NCBI GenBank assembly: GCA_002633005.1
Contig: NMRA01000532.1
Location: forward strand, 124,170-188,169
Direction of reading: 5' to 3'
DNA length: 64,000 bases
Source: Phoronis australis
Lineage: Eukaryota; Phoronida; Phoronidae
Below the pieces are notes generated by a model that saw only the letters and a program-made list of their open reading frames with translations, did no database searches and was not told where the DNA came from. Position numbers and translations under genes: made by a program. Position 1 is the stretch's first letter. Each line of letters opens with the position of its first letter. Below are positions 11,971 to 24,069 of the stretch, piece after piece.

Positions 11971-13519
11971 TGCTATGAATCTAATTCACGTACATGTTAT
12001 GTGTTCATACCATTTATATTCATGTAGAAATGTAGAACGGCATGTACATGTACACATACTTTTGATGTGAGGAAGAGGCTAGCATATAATACTAATGCAT
12101 GCACGCACCCAGGGGGCGCGGGGGGCTCCAACAAGCTCCCTATTTGGCGAAGCGGGCAAAAAAAATCCTATTCAAAGAAATAAGAATTCCCAAAATAGTA
12201 GAAAACTGGAGAAAATTTCCACTAAAAAGGCAAGAACTACCAAATATCGGTGAAAGCACAACTCATAGCTGTGAAAGTACCCAGATAATCGTCTTTTTTA
12301 GCAAAAGGTCCACTCTCAAATTCGAGTCCCCCCGAGTTTTAGGCTGTGTGCGCCCATGCAGTGTGGCAAGTCATATAGGTAGCTAGCTAGTTCATGAAGC
12401 TACTTACACGTATTCAGAGGCGAACACGAGTTGTGTTGTTCAGTGACCACATGGATACCACATGGACATAACTGAGCATCCATTGCGACTTGATCAAATT
12501 GTTGATTTCGTTCAAAACTATATGAGAATGACAAACCTCTGAAAACAACATGGCATCTTTCTAGCAAGTTGAACTCGTTCCACATACTGGTTGATTCCCG
12601 TTGACATTTTCAAACAGCAAACTCACGCAGTTACTGATGGCTAATAGCGGCATACCAATGACATGGCCCATGGGAGAGAGGGAAATCTCATTAATACTGC
12701 TAGAATACGCTATACATATAAATATAGAAAGGAATTTTCGTACAAGCAGTAGGTATTAAAAAGAAGCTTGTTCTAGAAATTTCCGTACATTATTTAGTTA
12801 TGTTTGTGTCAGGTGTAGCTTATTCTGCATGTGTCACGTGACATATTAGCGAGATTTTGTTGTCATTTTCCTCTGGTGATGGAAAGTGGCTGTCTAATAA
12901 ACAGGGTGTTTAACTGTAGTTGTTGTCGTGCTTATGTGAACTGTTGGACACTCGCTCCACTCTATTGATCAGGACAATCGGAGAGATTTCCGTACGTACT
13001 TGCAAGCGGTTAGAAAAAGCCCGGAAGCCCGGGGGAGAGACAGAGCTACAAATGAAGACGCCCCCTCCCTAGTACACAGGCTGAAAGAAAGCAACGTCCT
13101 TTCGATTGAAGTCACCATGCTGTGTCGTGCGCTCACGTCGACTTCTTGCTGCTTTACGGCATGTGTGTTATGAACGCGAGAAGGCTCTAATAAAACTATA
13201 CGGTTGGGTGGGTTGTTTTTGTTGAAATTTCTTTTCACGGTCACTGCAAGGCGAATGCACATGATGTACAATTCCATTAAGTAATCGATATCTATTCTCC
13301 AAGAGGTACGCCACTTAAAATTCCATGTTTAAACAGATTTAACGATCGTAATATCACGAACTGCACCAGTATAAAACAAAATCTTTTACAAGTAAAACTT
13401 AATGAGCAACGACGACTCACGGATCAAGTTCCATCACTATAGTGAACGGACAAAGCGCACACTAACAGCCACATTAGTTTCACCGAGAGGTGGTGCTTTT
13501 TATGAGTTACGAAAAGAAA
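11971..13519. other. Spacer between channel genes A and B
   Basis: No supported gene. Almost the whole stretch recurs downstream of A' at 29,934-31,207 with small indels, so it belongs to the tandem duplication. The end of the spacer, ctccaagaggtacg at about 13,297-13,310, is a block that precedes every B-type gene (also about 26,607 and 44,467) and could contain promoter sequence. Confidence 0.5.
12105..12357. repeat. Possible MITE with G-rich/C-rich inverted ends
   Basis: The left end, gcacccagggggcgcggg, and the right end, gggctgtgtgcgcccatg-like sequence preceded by a C run, are imperfect inverted repeats around about 250 bp of AT-rich filler. The same element lies at about 30,060-30,312, but that is a copy from the larger duplication, so independent mobility is not shown. 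The open frame across it looks like chance. Confidence 0.35.
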
Positions 13520-15839
13520 ATGGAGAATAAGGAAAACATTTTGTCCGAGTTTTGCGGCACAACCTCCTGCCACGGTGCGTCTCAACTCTTGAATGACAAA
13601 TATGGCAAAATATTACGGATTGGAATGGTAAGTTGCACGTTTTTGTGTAATCTGGCTTTTAACTTTAGCGATTATCATTATCGGTTAATTGATGAGTAGA
13701 TGACGGACATAATTGAGGCACCCAGTTGAATTATTTGATGCAGAAATTATATATCACAACTTCTAGAACTTCCTGTAACAATTTCCTCGACTTTACTGAG
13801 CCGCCTGGCTGTTACTAATCTAAATTCTGCAGTGTTTGATCACCTTAATGACGCGGGACACTCGTTCAAGACAGCGTACGTGGTGGCGCTGGAGAAAGAG
13901 TGATCTTGTTTTAGCTTGGTGTCAAAGAGTGGGTGAAAACCAGGAACTCCTCTTTGAATATGTCTGGAAGTATTCCTATGTAAATTATACGAGTCATGGG
14001 CCAGGGGTATTACGGTGTTGTCTTTGTACATGAGGAGACAGCGAGGGTAGTATTCGTAGGAATCAATCTCTCATCAGTTTATTATGAACATCCAGATGGC
14101 GCCGCCACGTCGGGAAAACTAAACTACACCAACTTTCAACAGTTGCAATTTTCCTTATTCTCACGGAAATATTTGGAATTTAAGCGTACTGTTCAAATTC
14201 GTACTGCTAAGAACATTATTATGTCATTGAATCTCTGACAATCCATCCCCAAGATGCCATGTGTTCCCTAATAATCAACTCGACGACCTTGTTTTGGTGC
14301 CAACTGCTGACGATAAACTCGTCACCTATGCCAATGCCCTCGATAAATCCTTAGGTGTACCATGTCAAACGGTATGGATCATCTCCAATAACAATGTTAC
14401 AGTTTGAAGTTCGGCATGAGCTAATTAGAGATGAGTAAAACCATGATTCCGCCTTACAGGTGATGTTAGTTCTCGCCAGTCTCACGACAGCAGCAGTCAA
14501 TGTGGTGTTGTCTATCACAAACTACTACACATACCCATTCCACCAAACAGTGGAGAAGACATACACAGCTAACAAGCCCTTCCCCAGTGTTTCAGTTTGT
14601 AATATGGCTGCCGGCACGTCGAGTCAGATGGAACAGATTTACGTGAAACTGGTATCTTCAACAACATGTCTATCATATGACTTCAGAAAATATCATGAAA
14701 AAAATAAGAAATATGGAGGCTATCCACTCGTTTTCGATAATGTTGACGAATTTGGCGACTACACGTGGAAAATGGAGGATATTATAATTGATTGTCAGTA
14801 CGACAGTAAAAAATGCAACGACAGCAAAATTACAGGGTTTTTAAATCCTTATTACGGGCGATGCTTCACGCTCAACATGGACGACAATGCTTTGAAGAAA
14901 ACTGGAGACGAGAACGGATTATCGTTGATTTTGTATTCTTACACTTATTATTCAAGTTTGAAAGAACAGATAAAGGGAGCACCGCTTTATTCCTCTTTGG
15001 TAGATGCCAACACTCACGGTCTCAGAGTAATTGTGCATAATGAAGGAGAGTTTGTAAATCCGTCGAGGAATTCTTTAAAAATAGCTCCTGGTCTATCTAC
15101 ATCCATTTCTTTACATCCCGTGAAAATAAAGCGACTTGGTCCTCCGTTTAAGTCTAACTGTACCGAGAAAAACTATTCCGAAAAGTATGGGAATTCGAAA
15201 GCGAATTGCCTAAGTGCTTGTGAACAGTCTCGTGTAGTCGATAGATGTCACTGCAAAGATTCAGATCTGCCGACACACCACTACCCTACCGTGCCGTTTT
15301 GTGGAAACTTTACAGCTATCGACAACTGCACTCTCGAAAAGTGGTCAAACCAAGTAGATTGTATGCTGAAAGCAAAGAACGAATTCCAGCTAAATCATTA
15401 TCAATACTGTGACTGTCAGGAAGCTTGCGAAGAGTACAGTTTTAAGTTAAGTCAGTCTGCGTTTATTTGGCCCAATAACTATGCACCCGCTGCCTTTTTC
15501 AGGAAGTATGTAGAGAATAAGACTTCGTCTGTCGCCCACAAGGAGATGTCCAAATACAGTATGGAGTTTATGTTAAGCAACAAGTTAATCAACCAACACT
15601 TTGCGCAAGTGAACGTTTTCTTCAATAACGACGAAGTCGAAGAAATTACCGAGACAGCTAAGTATCCCAATTGGACGTGGAGCTTGCTATCAGAAATTGG
15701 AGGCCATTTGGGCTTTTGGTGCGGCGTTTCTATTCTGACACTGACCGATGCCCTATTTTTCGGATTGAACGTCATTCTCAATAGGCAAAACCCGCGCAAA
15801 GTCACTACCGTTAGACAAGTTAAGAATGATGAAAAATGA
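13520..15839 (+). CDS. DEG/ENaC-family sodium channel subunit, gene B (two exons)
   Basis: Exon 1 is 13,520-13,627 (36 codons) and exon 2 is 14,460-15,839. The donor gtaagt at 13,628 and acceptor cgccttacag ending at 14,459 join in phase 0, giving 495 residues. The HG motif is at residues 18-19 (TTSCHG), FPSVSVCN at 77-84, and the filter GVS at 458-460 inside TM2 (LLSEIGGHLGFWCGVSILTL). The Cys pattern matches gene A; the proteins are clearly paralogous but diverge most in the first 100 extracellular residues and around residues 180-230. An in-frame ATG at 13,502 would add six residues (MSYEKK). At that place the C and D copies have ctctttttag, a possible acceptor, where B has tttttatg, so B may have a different 5' structure. 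The C-terminal tail is short and basic. Role: amiloride-type sodium channel subunit, ligand unknown. Confidence 0.9.
13808..14416 (+). pseudogene. Unidentified decayed coding sequence inside the gene B intron
   Basis: Successive blocks in shifting frames read as protein: LAVTNLNSAVFDHLNDAGHS continuing to AYVVALEKE then a stop (about 13,811-13,893); a block with VVFVHEETARVVFVGINLSS and then GKLNYTNFQQLQFSLF to a stop at 14,236; and LVLVPTADDKLVTYANALDK to a TGA at about 14,415. Together they make about 200 codons. The matching intron of gene D keeps VVFTGINLSVYY and GKLNHTNIQQLRFSIF with conservative substitutions. Gene A's intron keeps the first and last blocks. This looks like an old coding sequence that decayed after a period of selection. 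I do not recognise the family. Confidence 0.45.
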
Positions 15840-17486
15840 CTCAAACATCATTACGTGTTGTATGCTCATATTGGTTTCTTCACATAGAACAAATTTGACA
15901 TGTACTTTGGAAATCAGGAAGAGGTTAGCAAAAAAAAAACAGTCTAGCAAGATATGAAGTTCGCCGTCTCATATTACGCCATGTACAAGCATGTCATGCG
16001 CTCAACCATTCCAAAATATTGGGGGCCCGAATATTTTAGAATGTGGCCCTTTCACTAATAAAACGGGTTACGTTCACAGCTATGAGTTGTTCACTCGCCG
16101 AATTTGGGTAATTCCTGCCTTTTTAAGGGACTTTTGTCTCGTTTTCTACTTCTTTCCTAGTTTGTGTTTCTCTGAGGCGGACCTTTTTGCAAACTTCGCT
16201 AGTTTGTTAATCAGTTCCAACGGGTAACCATTTTTTGCAAATTGACTGTAAGGCTTTTCATATCTTATCAAATCCACCCAAAGTGTTGTTAATAGTCAGT
16301 CCATATAAAAGACAGTAGATTTTCAAAAGTCAGCCTATACGTCAAAATTCAAAACAAATTTATTTTTTGAACATTGATAGGTATCCTAACAAAAATGTAA
16401 ATGCCATATTTTGTGCACTCAATGACCACTAATTTCGCCACTGGAGCACTAAATCGCAATTAGTCATATTAGCCATCTCCAAAATTGTAAAAATAAGTAA
16501 TTTACAAATTAGATTGAAAGTTGTACTTTTGTGGCTGACATAACCAATATATATATTGTAAATAATTGTTTGGTAGTTACTCAAATTGAACTTCTTTTTA
16601 CTAGACAAGGGAGATAATCCACAGACCACTTTTCCTTGCTAATTCGAGTGGTTTATGCGACCTCTTACTGCCATATTGCACATTGTAGCTTTATGTAATT
16701 TTTTTGAATAGACAGCTAATGAGTAAATCTTGATGACTGACCAAAAATATCTTGCCTCAATTTACTTTTAGTGAAAATTGTCTTGCACAACTGTCTATTT
16801 TGGATATGAGGAGCAGAGTTTACAGACAAATTGAACGATATTTTGAACAAGAAATCTGCTTTAAATTGTTATGAAAATAAAATGTATGGTCTTTCAAATG
16901 TAAACAAGTTGTTTCTGCAAGTATTACGCTATCAATATCAAAACTGAACCTGATGACTTTGGTCTAGTTAGTCAGTTGACATTAGGTTGAGGATATATAG
17001 AAATATTGTACATGTAAATTTTGTTTTCTTTCATTATCATTTATTTGACAATTTCAGATCAACTAAATGAAAACAAATGCATTTGAAGTTTGAATTTGTG
17101 AGAAATGTTATTTGTAAAAACTGGTTTTGAGGTTATCATGTTCTTAAAGACAAAATGAAGAACGAAGATCATTCATGCTCGTTTAGAGAATTTTCATCAA
17201 ACAAGTGCGATCCCAAATGCTTTGTTTCTTCAGTCAACCATTCTAAAGACACTTCAGAACATCTGAGATGATGTAAAGTACCGCATAAATCGAGGCCAGT
17301 TGCAGAGTATGGGCTCGTACTAGCCAGGATAGCTAAATATGTGACTGAGCAGGACCAGTCGTGGAGTCAGGAGACTACTATTCGTAGCAACTTGCGGGGA
17401 CATTACGATATGAACGAAAAATTACAATGTGTTTTGACCGAGTCGAAGATTTTCTTGCACTGAACACAGAGCCATAACCCTCGTAA
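15840..17486. other. Spacer downstream of gene B
   Basis: No gene seen. The part from about 16,390 to 17,486 recurs at 32,422-33,535 with a few percent divergence, which makes it duplicated spacer. A short block near 16,208-16,250 (taatcagttccaacgggtaa) recurs at about 49,142. Confidence 0.45.
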
Positions 17487-19326
17487 AAGAGAATGCCACC
17501 CGATTTAATTAGTCTTTTTACCGTCTTAATCGGTCTACGTCCACATCGCCTCTTATACGTTCGACCTCACTTTGCCGAGAGGCGTCGCGTTAACCTGTGA
17601 GGATGGTGAGAAACGACGCAGCGACGTCAGTGGTTCGTCTGCAGAGTTAATGCCGCTATATTGGGTGCATCGTTCCCCGCTTGTCTGATTTATGAAGCTG
17701 CGAAGAAAGCGGGTATATCGTTTTTTCGACTTCCTCGAGAGCCAGAAATGCTTAGGAAGTGGCTCGCCGTATTAAAGAATGAAAGGTACGCTATTAATAG
17801 CAAGTATGAGGCCCTGAAACATCTCCATGTCCGGGGCCGGCATTTCGTCGACAGCGATTTCTCTGAAGGATTCCACCTTACCAAAGAACTATCCATACGT
17901 TCCGTTGTCTGTGCATGTTCATGGCGCCTCTCTAATATTTCTTGATCCGTGTATTCCGGTTCGAAATGATAGCTTGTGAAACCTAACGATCCGACCCGTG
18001 AAGTCTTCGTCGGATGAGCTCTTAACTAAGTCGGGATTGGGGCTGGGCGAGTTGCCAAATGAATTATTCTCATCCTAACCAATGCATATATAAAACTGAA
18101 ACAAAGTCTGTCTCATTAGATACAATTTGTAATGCCTATGCAGTATTCGTGAGTGCAAATGTTGAGAAGCCAGCAATGAATAAACCACTGCGTTACCGGC
18201 CTTTTATGCTGGCAATGAATAAAGGTAATTGACCGGGCGTGTGAGCGCATGCTAATTCAGTGTTCGCTGACAGAAAGCTGTTTTGAAACAATTTCTCGAT
18301 TTTCTATGTTAAGGTCACATGTTAGGGGAATCTTTATTTAGAAATACAAATACATTACTCAAATCATTTTTAATGTGCAACCGTTGCCCTGACTGTCTGT
18401 GGAAGGGGAAGCCGACTTCGCGGCACCCGACAAGTAAGTACTAGATTTTCAGATTCGTGGCTAATTCTCTTAAATAATTACGTGCACATTATTTCTTTGG
18501 CTTACTATTATCAGTGTTGTAGTGGGGCGTACGCGCACGTAGGCCTAGCCAACCACCTTTTAGCATTTGAACAAAGCGCCTACGCACCGTAAGTTACGTT
18601 CAGTGCTCAAGGTGATACCGTGGGCTTTCGGCTCCTAATTGCCTCTATTTCACCACCACAGCACTTACTATTATAGTCTTTTCGTGAGTGGAAGTTTAGT
18701 TTCCAACTCAAGCTGGTTTATGTTCGTGCCAGTCCCGGCTGCCGCGACGGGCCTGATCGGGTTCTGAGCCACTGGCCAGAATAACGAGTGAGTCCGGGCG
18801 CGACGGGCCTGATCGGGTTCCAAGACACTGGCCGGGATAACAAGTGTTTTGTGTGTTTAGAACTCAAAAAATCACAAGTCTAAACAACATAGGTTCTCTT
18901 CTCTGTATTTCACGGAAGAATAATTCGAATTTATCTCCGAACAGACCCAAACTCCTGCTACGGACCTTGGTAAATTGGACTGCCGAACTTTGTAGGCTAC
19001 GGTGTATCCAAATACCAATAAAACCGTAACAGCGAAATAAAGCAACATGTTTTTATAAAAACTCGGTGTATTTTTAAAGGTTTTAAATCGACGTTTGATT
19101 ATTTATTGGTGTTAAACGATGAATTCAAGCTATAACCTGACACCAGTAACCCATGTTTTGAACTGCCGAACAGACTGCGTGTGAAACCAATGACGTCATT
19201 GGATAATTTCAACACCTCCGTCTGCCGTCAGGTGTCAGGTAACGCAACAGAACGTGCCGTTATCGAGTAGAACTACTCAATCTAAATTGATACAAAATGG
19301 GTTGTTTGTTTGGGTGGCATTCTCCT
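17487..19326 (+). mobile_element. TTAA-flanked TIR transposon with THAP-domain remnant (Kolobok-like), E1
   Basis: The right end is GGCATTCTCCT followed by TTAA (19,327-19,330). The left end is its inverted match, with the flank mutated to GTAA (17,483-17,486). The 1.84-kb interior holds a THAP-like zinc-finger relic at about 17,650-17,880: a Cys pair after an initial Met, GISFFRLPREPEMLRKWLAV, then a GRHF block matching VCGRHF in E2 (C-x2-H with the Cys replaced by Arg here). A lost base after the ATG breaks the frame. TTAA targets, ends beginning AGG and a THAP domain are the features of the Kolobok superfamily. No transposase core is visible, so it is non-autonomous or decayed. E2 occupies the orthologous site. 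Confidence 0.65.
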
Positions 19327-20880
19327 TTAAGTGACTCCCTTCTTGCGTCACTGACTCTGACACGAAGATAAAAAACACGAGTAAGGAAGATTTGGCTGGT
19401 AGTTGCGTCCATAGCTTCCATGTAAACAAACAGCGACGCCATCTATCATTTAGCCGAAGCACACACGCCAGTCACATTTTATGTACATAATTTTTGTAGT
19501 AAACAATAATCATCTGTATGGCTTTGAGAGAATGGTAATTAGTAATGCTCCCTGTTTTTTCTCTAAATTACAAGCTCTTTACCTCGTTTTTGCAAACTAA
19601 TCTCACGTTTCAGGAGGCTCCCTATTGGTGGTTGAGGCAACTGAGAATAGGCAAACAGGACGACGTACAGTTGGTGTAATGCTTCGAAAGCAAAAACTAC
19701 GGGAGAGGCAAGATTTTTGATTTTAGATGATGGAGAGGTTAGAAATGAATGAGCAAACTATCATAAGGTCAGTTTTTAAAAGCTGCAAAATGGCTGCTAC
19801 AGAGTTCTAAATTTGGCCCTAGATGGTTTTAGTTAAAACCTACAGAATAGCCGTTTTTGCCACACAAAATCGTAACATACAAATTTGAAAATGAATCTTG
19901 AAACTTATACCATTAAATTATTCAATCATAGTCCTTTAAAACTGTATTACTCATTTCTTATTATCTAGCTATACTTGCTAGTAAAATGTATTCAAACGTA
20001 TCTACTATGGCGCCCAATTTTGTTGCAAAATGGAGGTACATGTCATAAAAAGAGAAATAATGGATGAAAACTCTTAAAAAGCGTAATTTTTCTACATCTC
20101 ATCAAACCTAACTAAACTCGTGTACTAAGTCTAAAAAAATCTGTGATTTTTGGCTATAGACACTGCCTGTTGGTTTTTATATGGAGTCACTCTTAATGTG
20201 ATAAACCCGATCAATCAACGTTTTGGCGAAACCGGTCTGATGCATATCGAACGTAAAACTTTGATAGCAAATTTACGTTTTTGTACTACCGAACCCTTAG
20301 TACGTTTGACTATCGCATCAAGAAAGGCCATCTGATTTTCAGTCTCAAAGTACGTACATGTAATGAATTTCAAATTCGAATGCCTGGAGTTTGGTCTTAC
20401 GACCAGAGTCCGTGGTTTAATGTGCTTGTTGTGGATCCGTGTTTGGTGAAAATACTCGCCATGTTAAACCCAGGCTAAGAACTTTTCGATACTGACAACT
20501 ATGGTCACAATAATGACCACTTACAGCGATCCAGTCACTGTAATGGTGAATGCACCGCATTCAGTCCCAGAATCCTTCGCAATTCGTCACACCACGCAAG
20601 ACCATAGAACTTCCAATGGTTTTCGGAATCTGTTTTACAATAAGCTTCAGTTGCTTTGCTACCAAATGTAGCGGTGAGTTCGCTGACCCTTCTCTTCGGG
20701 TAAGAAATAAGCGAGAAAAAAACCATAGTCTTAGGCACAACAACTTTATTTCACTATCTCCTCAACCAGAACCTTCAACGTCCAGCCGGCCACAACGCAC
20801 GTGAAACGAAGTAGTAATTCACATGAAAATATCCCGCGTGACCCATATTGTTACATATAGACAACGACAAGAGTTAAGCA
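19327..20880. other. Duplicated spacer, no gene
   Basis: The first and last parts recur at 36,956-37,590. About 770 bp (19,680-20,450) are absent from the second copy, which joins directly from ggtgtag to atactcgcc. Parts of this segment (20,185-20,735) are also found at 49,190-49,735. Only short frames are present. Confidence 0.45.
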
Positions 20881-20896
20881 AACCGGGGTGGGTGTC

Positions 20897-21076
20897 NNNN
20901 NNNNNNNNNNNNNNNNNNNNNNNNNNNNNNNNNNNNNNNNNNNNNNNNNNNNNNNNNNNNNNNNNNNNNNNNNNNNNNNNNNNNNNNNNNNNNNNNNNNN
21001 NNNNNNNNNNNNNNNNNNNNNNNNNNNNNNNNNNNNNNNNNNNNNNNNNNNNNNNNNNNNNNNNNNNNNNNNNNNN

Positions 21077-21136
<60 letters not shown>
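20897..21136. repeat. Assembly gap followed by a (TG)n microsatellite
   Basis: 180 Ns (20,897-21,076) run into about 60 bp of pure TG. At the paralogous site (39,070-39,163) the sequence is complete: short GC-rich cac/cgc-type repeats followed by a shorter TG tract. The gap therefore probably hides simple repeat only. Confidence 0.9.
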
Positions 21137-21138
<2 letters not shown>

Positions 21139-22419
21139 GATTGCAATTACATTTTACACATTCTCCTTATATTTTGAAGCAGTCGTAATAAAAGTGATAT
21201 TCGTACCTACTCACAATATTCCTTTCTACTTTTCTTTTGTAATGCAAACAAACTCCCTCGCATGCATTTAACAAATGAGCAAAACACTCCGTGATATTCT
21301 AAAAATTAAGAACGTTACAATTTTTCAATTCTCAGAATGATACAAGAAGAGTCCAAATAGCGTTTCAATCATTTTTCATCCCCTTTCTTTTAGTGAGAAC
21401 CTCCATCAAACGGATTTTAATGCAAAATACTTCAGTCCGGCGAAACGTACATGTAAGCACAAATAACTCTAATTTAACACAACTCTAAGTATTTTCAAAC
21501 TTAATTTTATTCGATTGTTTAGTTAATTGTTTATGTTTGGTGATATACCACTTCCTAAAAGGGCCGCCGCAGTGAATGACAGCTGACTCCTGCATTTTTT
21601 GCACTCATTCGACTGCCGCCATACATAATGAGGTCTCTGCGGTATCCCCGGCAACTGTTTTATTAAAAAAATAAAATAATAAAAGTAGACTAAAATACAA
21701 ACGGGGCTGGAAGTTATGAAAGGAAATGTTTATATTTTAGTGATATCTTTAGACTGTCGGTACTCGTCTTGTGCTAACAGTAATTATATATTTTGCATAC
21801 AAGTTTAGAGTGTTGTTACTTTTGCGGCTCGCTGTTGGTCAACTTCGAATTACCTGCATACACCTCATAATAATACACGCAAACCTCACGGTTCTAAACT
21901 TGTAAAAGATTGGATAGTTCAATCAGCAAGTTAAGCCATTTGTTAACTTTCGTGGACATTTTTCAAAAATGCGATAATCACATATTGTATATATAAAGTG
22001 TATGTTGTACAACGTAAGTGTTTGTACCAGAGGTTATTATATCGAGATTCGTGGTATGCAAAATGCGAGAGGGCTCTAGATAAGGGGGCAACGACTGAGA
22101 ACATGTAATAATCTATTTATACCACATACTGAACGAAAAACATTGCTATGAATCGATCTACCGGCTTTTGTAACCACCTTCTATGCTAGAGGTCTGAGTT
22201 CAGCGGTCGTGACCTTTCAAGTTTTTCTCGTTAAATGATGTTCTTACTTAAAACCGAATAAAAACTAAAACGGAAATAGAACTAAACTGAATCTGTAATA
22301 AAAGATAATCACTTACTTACAGACGGTTCAGGTTAGACACAGGCATTTCGGTCTGGTCCGACAGTCCTTGTTCGATGAGTGAGGGGTTTTCCTCCTTTCG
22401 CTGATTAAGTACAGGCGTG
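21137..22419. other. Spacer, no gene seen
   Basis: The start recurs after the second TG tract (39,164 onward). Sequence at about 21,560-22,340 is absent from the second copy, where the flank joins at the gaatgacag motif (21,583 and 39,650). No coding signal. Confidence 0.4.
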
Positions 22420-22553
22420 CGTTCAGTAATACTAGGACCTACGCTAGGACCTAGCCAAAATCATTTCTAACGCAAGTGTCCTTATTTAAAATACACAACA
22501 ACATCTCACGTAATCTCGTGAAGTCTTGCTTTTTAGCGAAGTCCTAACGTTAG
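22420..22553. mobile_element. Palindromic MITE, copy 2
   Basis: Left end cgttcagtaatactaggacc, right end cgaagtcctaacgttagg. This is a diverged relative of the element at 5,579, sharing the tctcacgtaatctcg interior block with the 39,727 and 61,862 copies. The right end lacks the final ttactga motif. Confidence 0.6.
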
Positions 22554-23215
22554 GAGGCACAGAACAGTTGTCACTGGGTTTTGCCCAGCAAAACCGACAT
22601 CACTTGATTTGTCACCTTTTCTTCACTCTGTCAAAAACAGGATGCAAAGAATGACATGTTTTCAGTTATTTCCCATAAAAATCTCTGCAGATGAGCGCAG
22701 AAACTTTATTCTCTCTTGTATTTTTGACCCTTTCAATCCCACTGAAAACCAAGCTAGACTAAAAACAAATAGTGGCAAAAAGTGCAAAATCGGCACTTTT
22801 CACCCCCAAAACACCACTTCCCTGCCGATGCACGACTAAAATCAACAATACATTCTGAAAGCAAGTTTCCTACAGATTCCGAAAATGAGGTCTAAAAGTA
22901 TTGTCAACCAACTAGTTTTTTGGCAATACTGGCTTATTTGAGGGCTACCTAAAATCGCAGCCAATTTCACAGTCGCTACCCAGCAATGCACAATTGCAAC
23001 CGGGGGCCGCCATCTTGAAGAAGAGTGCAGCTACAGCCGAGAAAGTGGCCTTTTTATTCTAAGCATGTTCACAAGTGCAAACAAACCACATTCACTGAGC
23101 CTACATGCAATGTCCACCTACAAAATTCCCCTAACTTTAGCCTACCCCAAAATTTCAATATTTTGGCAGTGCAAATTGGCCGCAGCCGCAGCCTAACTAT
23201 TCAGTGCCACCTTAC
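22554..23215. repeat. Dispersed repeat, about 650 bp, family of three
   Basis: Shared with 39,862-40,505 and, independently of the 18-kb duplication, with 56,690-57,335. All three follow a copy of the palindromic MITE. Conserved landmarks are cttcactctgtcaaaaac near the start and gcaatgcacaattgcaac with gccgccat near the end. No coding frame is conserved. The combined unit with the MITE may be one larger transposon. Confidence 0.55.
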
Positions 23216-23230
23216 TGAACGGGAGGCAGG

Positions 23231-23585
23231 TATGTTCGAATACACGGGAGGTAAGTGCAGACCTCTGTCCAGCGTTCAAAAGAGGGGCGGCGCTGAGTGC
23301 AGATATTTATGGATTCTTTTAACTTGCGAGCATAAATGTTCATTGGAGAAACCAAAAGACCGTTCCTAACCAGATTCATAGAACACCAGAAATTAGACAT
23401 ACCCGCATTTTTGGGGCAACACATATTGGCGACTGGACATTCTATCGCCCTTGAATCACCTAAGATCTTACTAAGAACAGAATTGGTATGCTCGCAATTT
23501 AAAAGAGTCCATGAACATCAGCAGTCAGCGCCTTCTCTTGAACCGGGACCGAGGTCTACACTTACCTCCCGTGTATTCCAACATA
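23231..23585 (+). mobile_element. Penelope-like element fragment with inverted copy of its 3' end
   Basis: The middle encodes the GIY-YIG-type C-terminus of a Penelope-like retroelement: IGETKRPFLTRFIEHQKL, then GQHILATGHSIALES, then a frameshifted tail ending LPPVYS-like. The left arm (23,231-23,334) is the reverse complement of the right arm (23,487-23,585), so the coding tail is flanked by an inverted copy of itself. Foldback and partial tandem or inverted structures are a known habit of Penelope-like elements. The catalytic N-terminal part is absent. The same structure sits at 40,521-40,877. Confidence 0.7.
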
Positions 23586-24069
23586 CTTAATCAGCGAAAG
23601 GCGGGAAACTCTCACTCATTGTAAAAGGCCTGGCAGACCAGGCCGAAACGTCTGCGTTTAACCTGAACCGTCTCTAAGTAAGTGATTATCTTCTATTGCA
23701 ATACCTGTAGAGAACAATGACCAACTAATTTTCCTAAAGTGATCTGTAAAATATTTTTATTTTAAGCATCTACTCTAGCTTACTACACATCTTATAAATG
23801 CTAAGCTCCCACCTTGAAAATTTCGTCTGCTAAAGTAGGTTACCACTGGTTACTGAGTTTAATGTCCAAGTCAAAGCACCCCGACCAGGCAAACGTTATT
23901 CGCATTCAAACTGGAGATCAATGGTTTACAAGTGAGAAAAAACTACAGACAAGTTTTACTAAATTAAAGATGTCGTTTTTATTGAAAATTTGCGGTACAA
24001 CACCCTTTTGTTGAACATGCAATTGTTGCGCGTGCTCATATAAGTATTCCATTATCACGTTCCATGACG

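Noticed and set aside
12099-12386. Frame of 95 codons downstream of gene A, also present downstream of A'
   Set aside because: It lies across a MITE-like repeat with inverted ends, and the frame is broken differently in the second copy.
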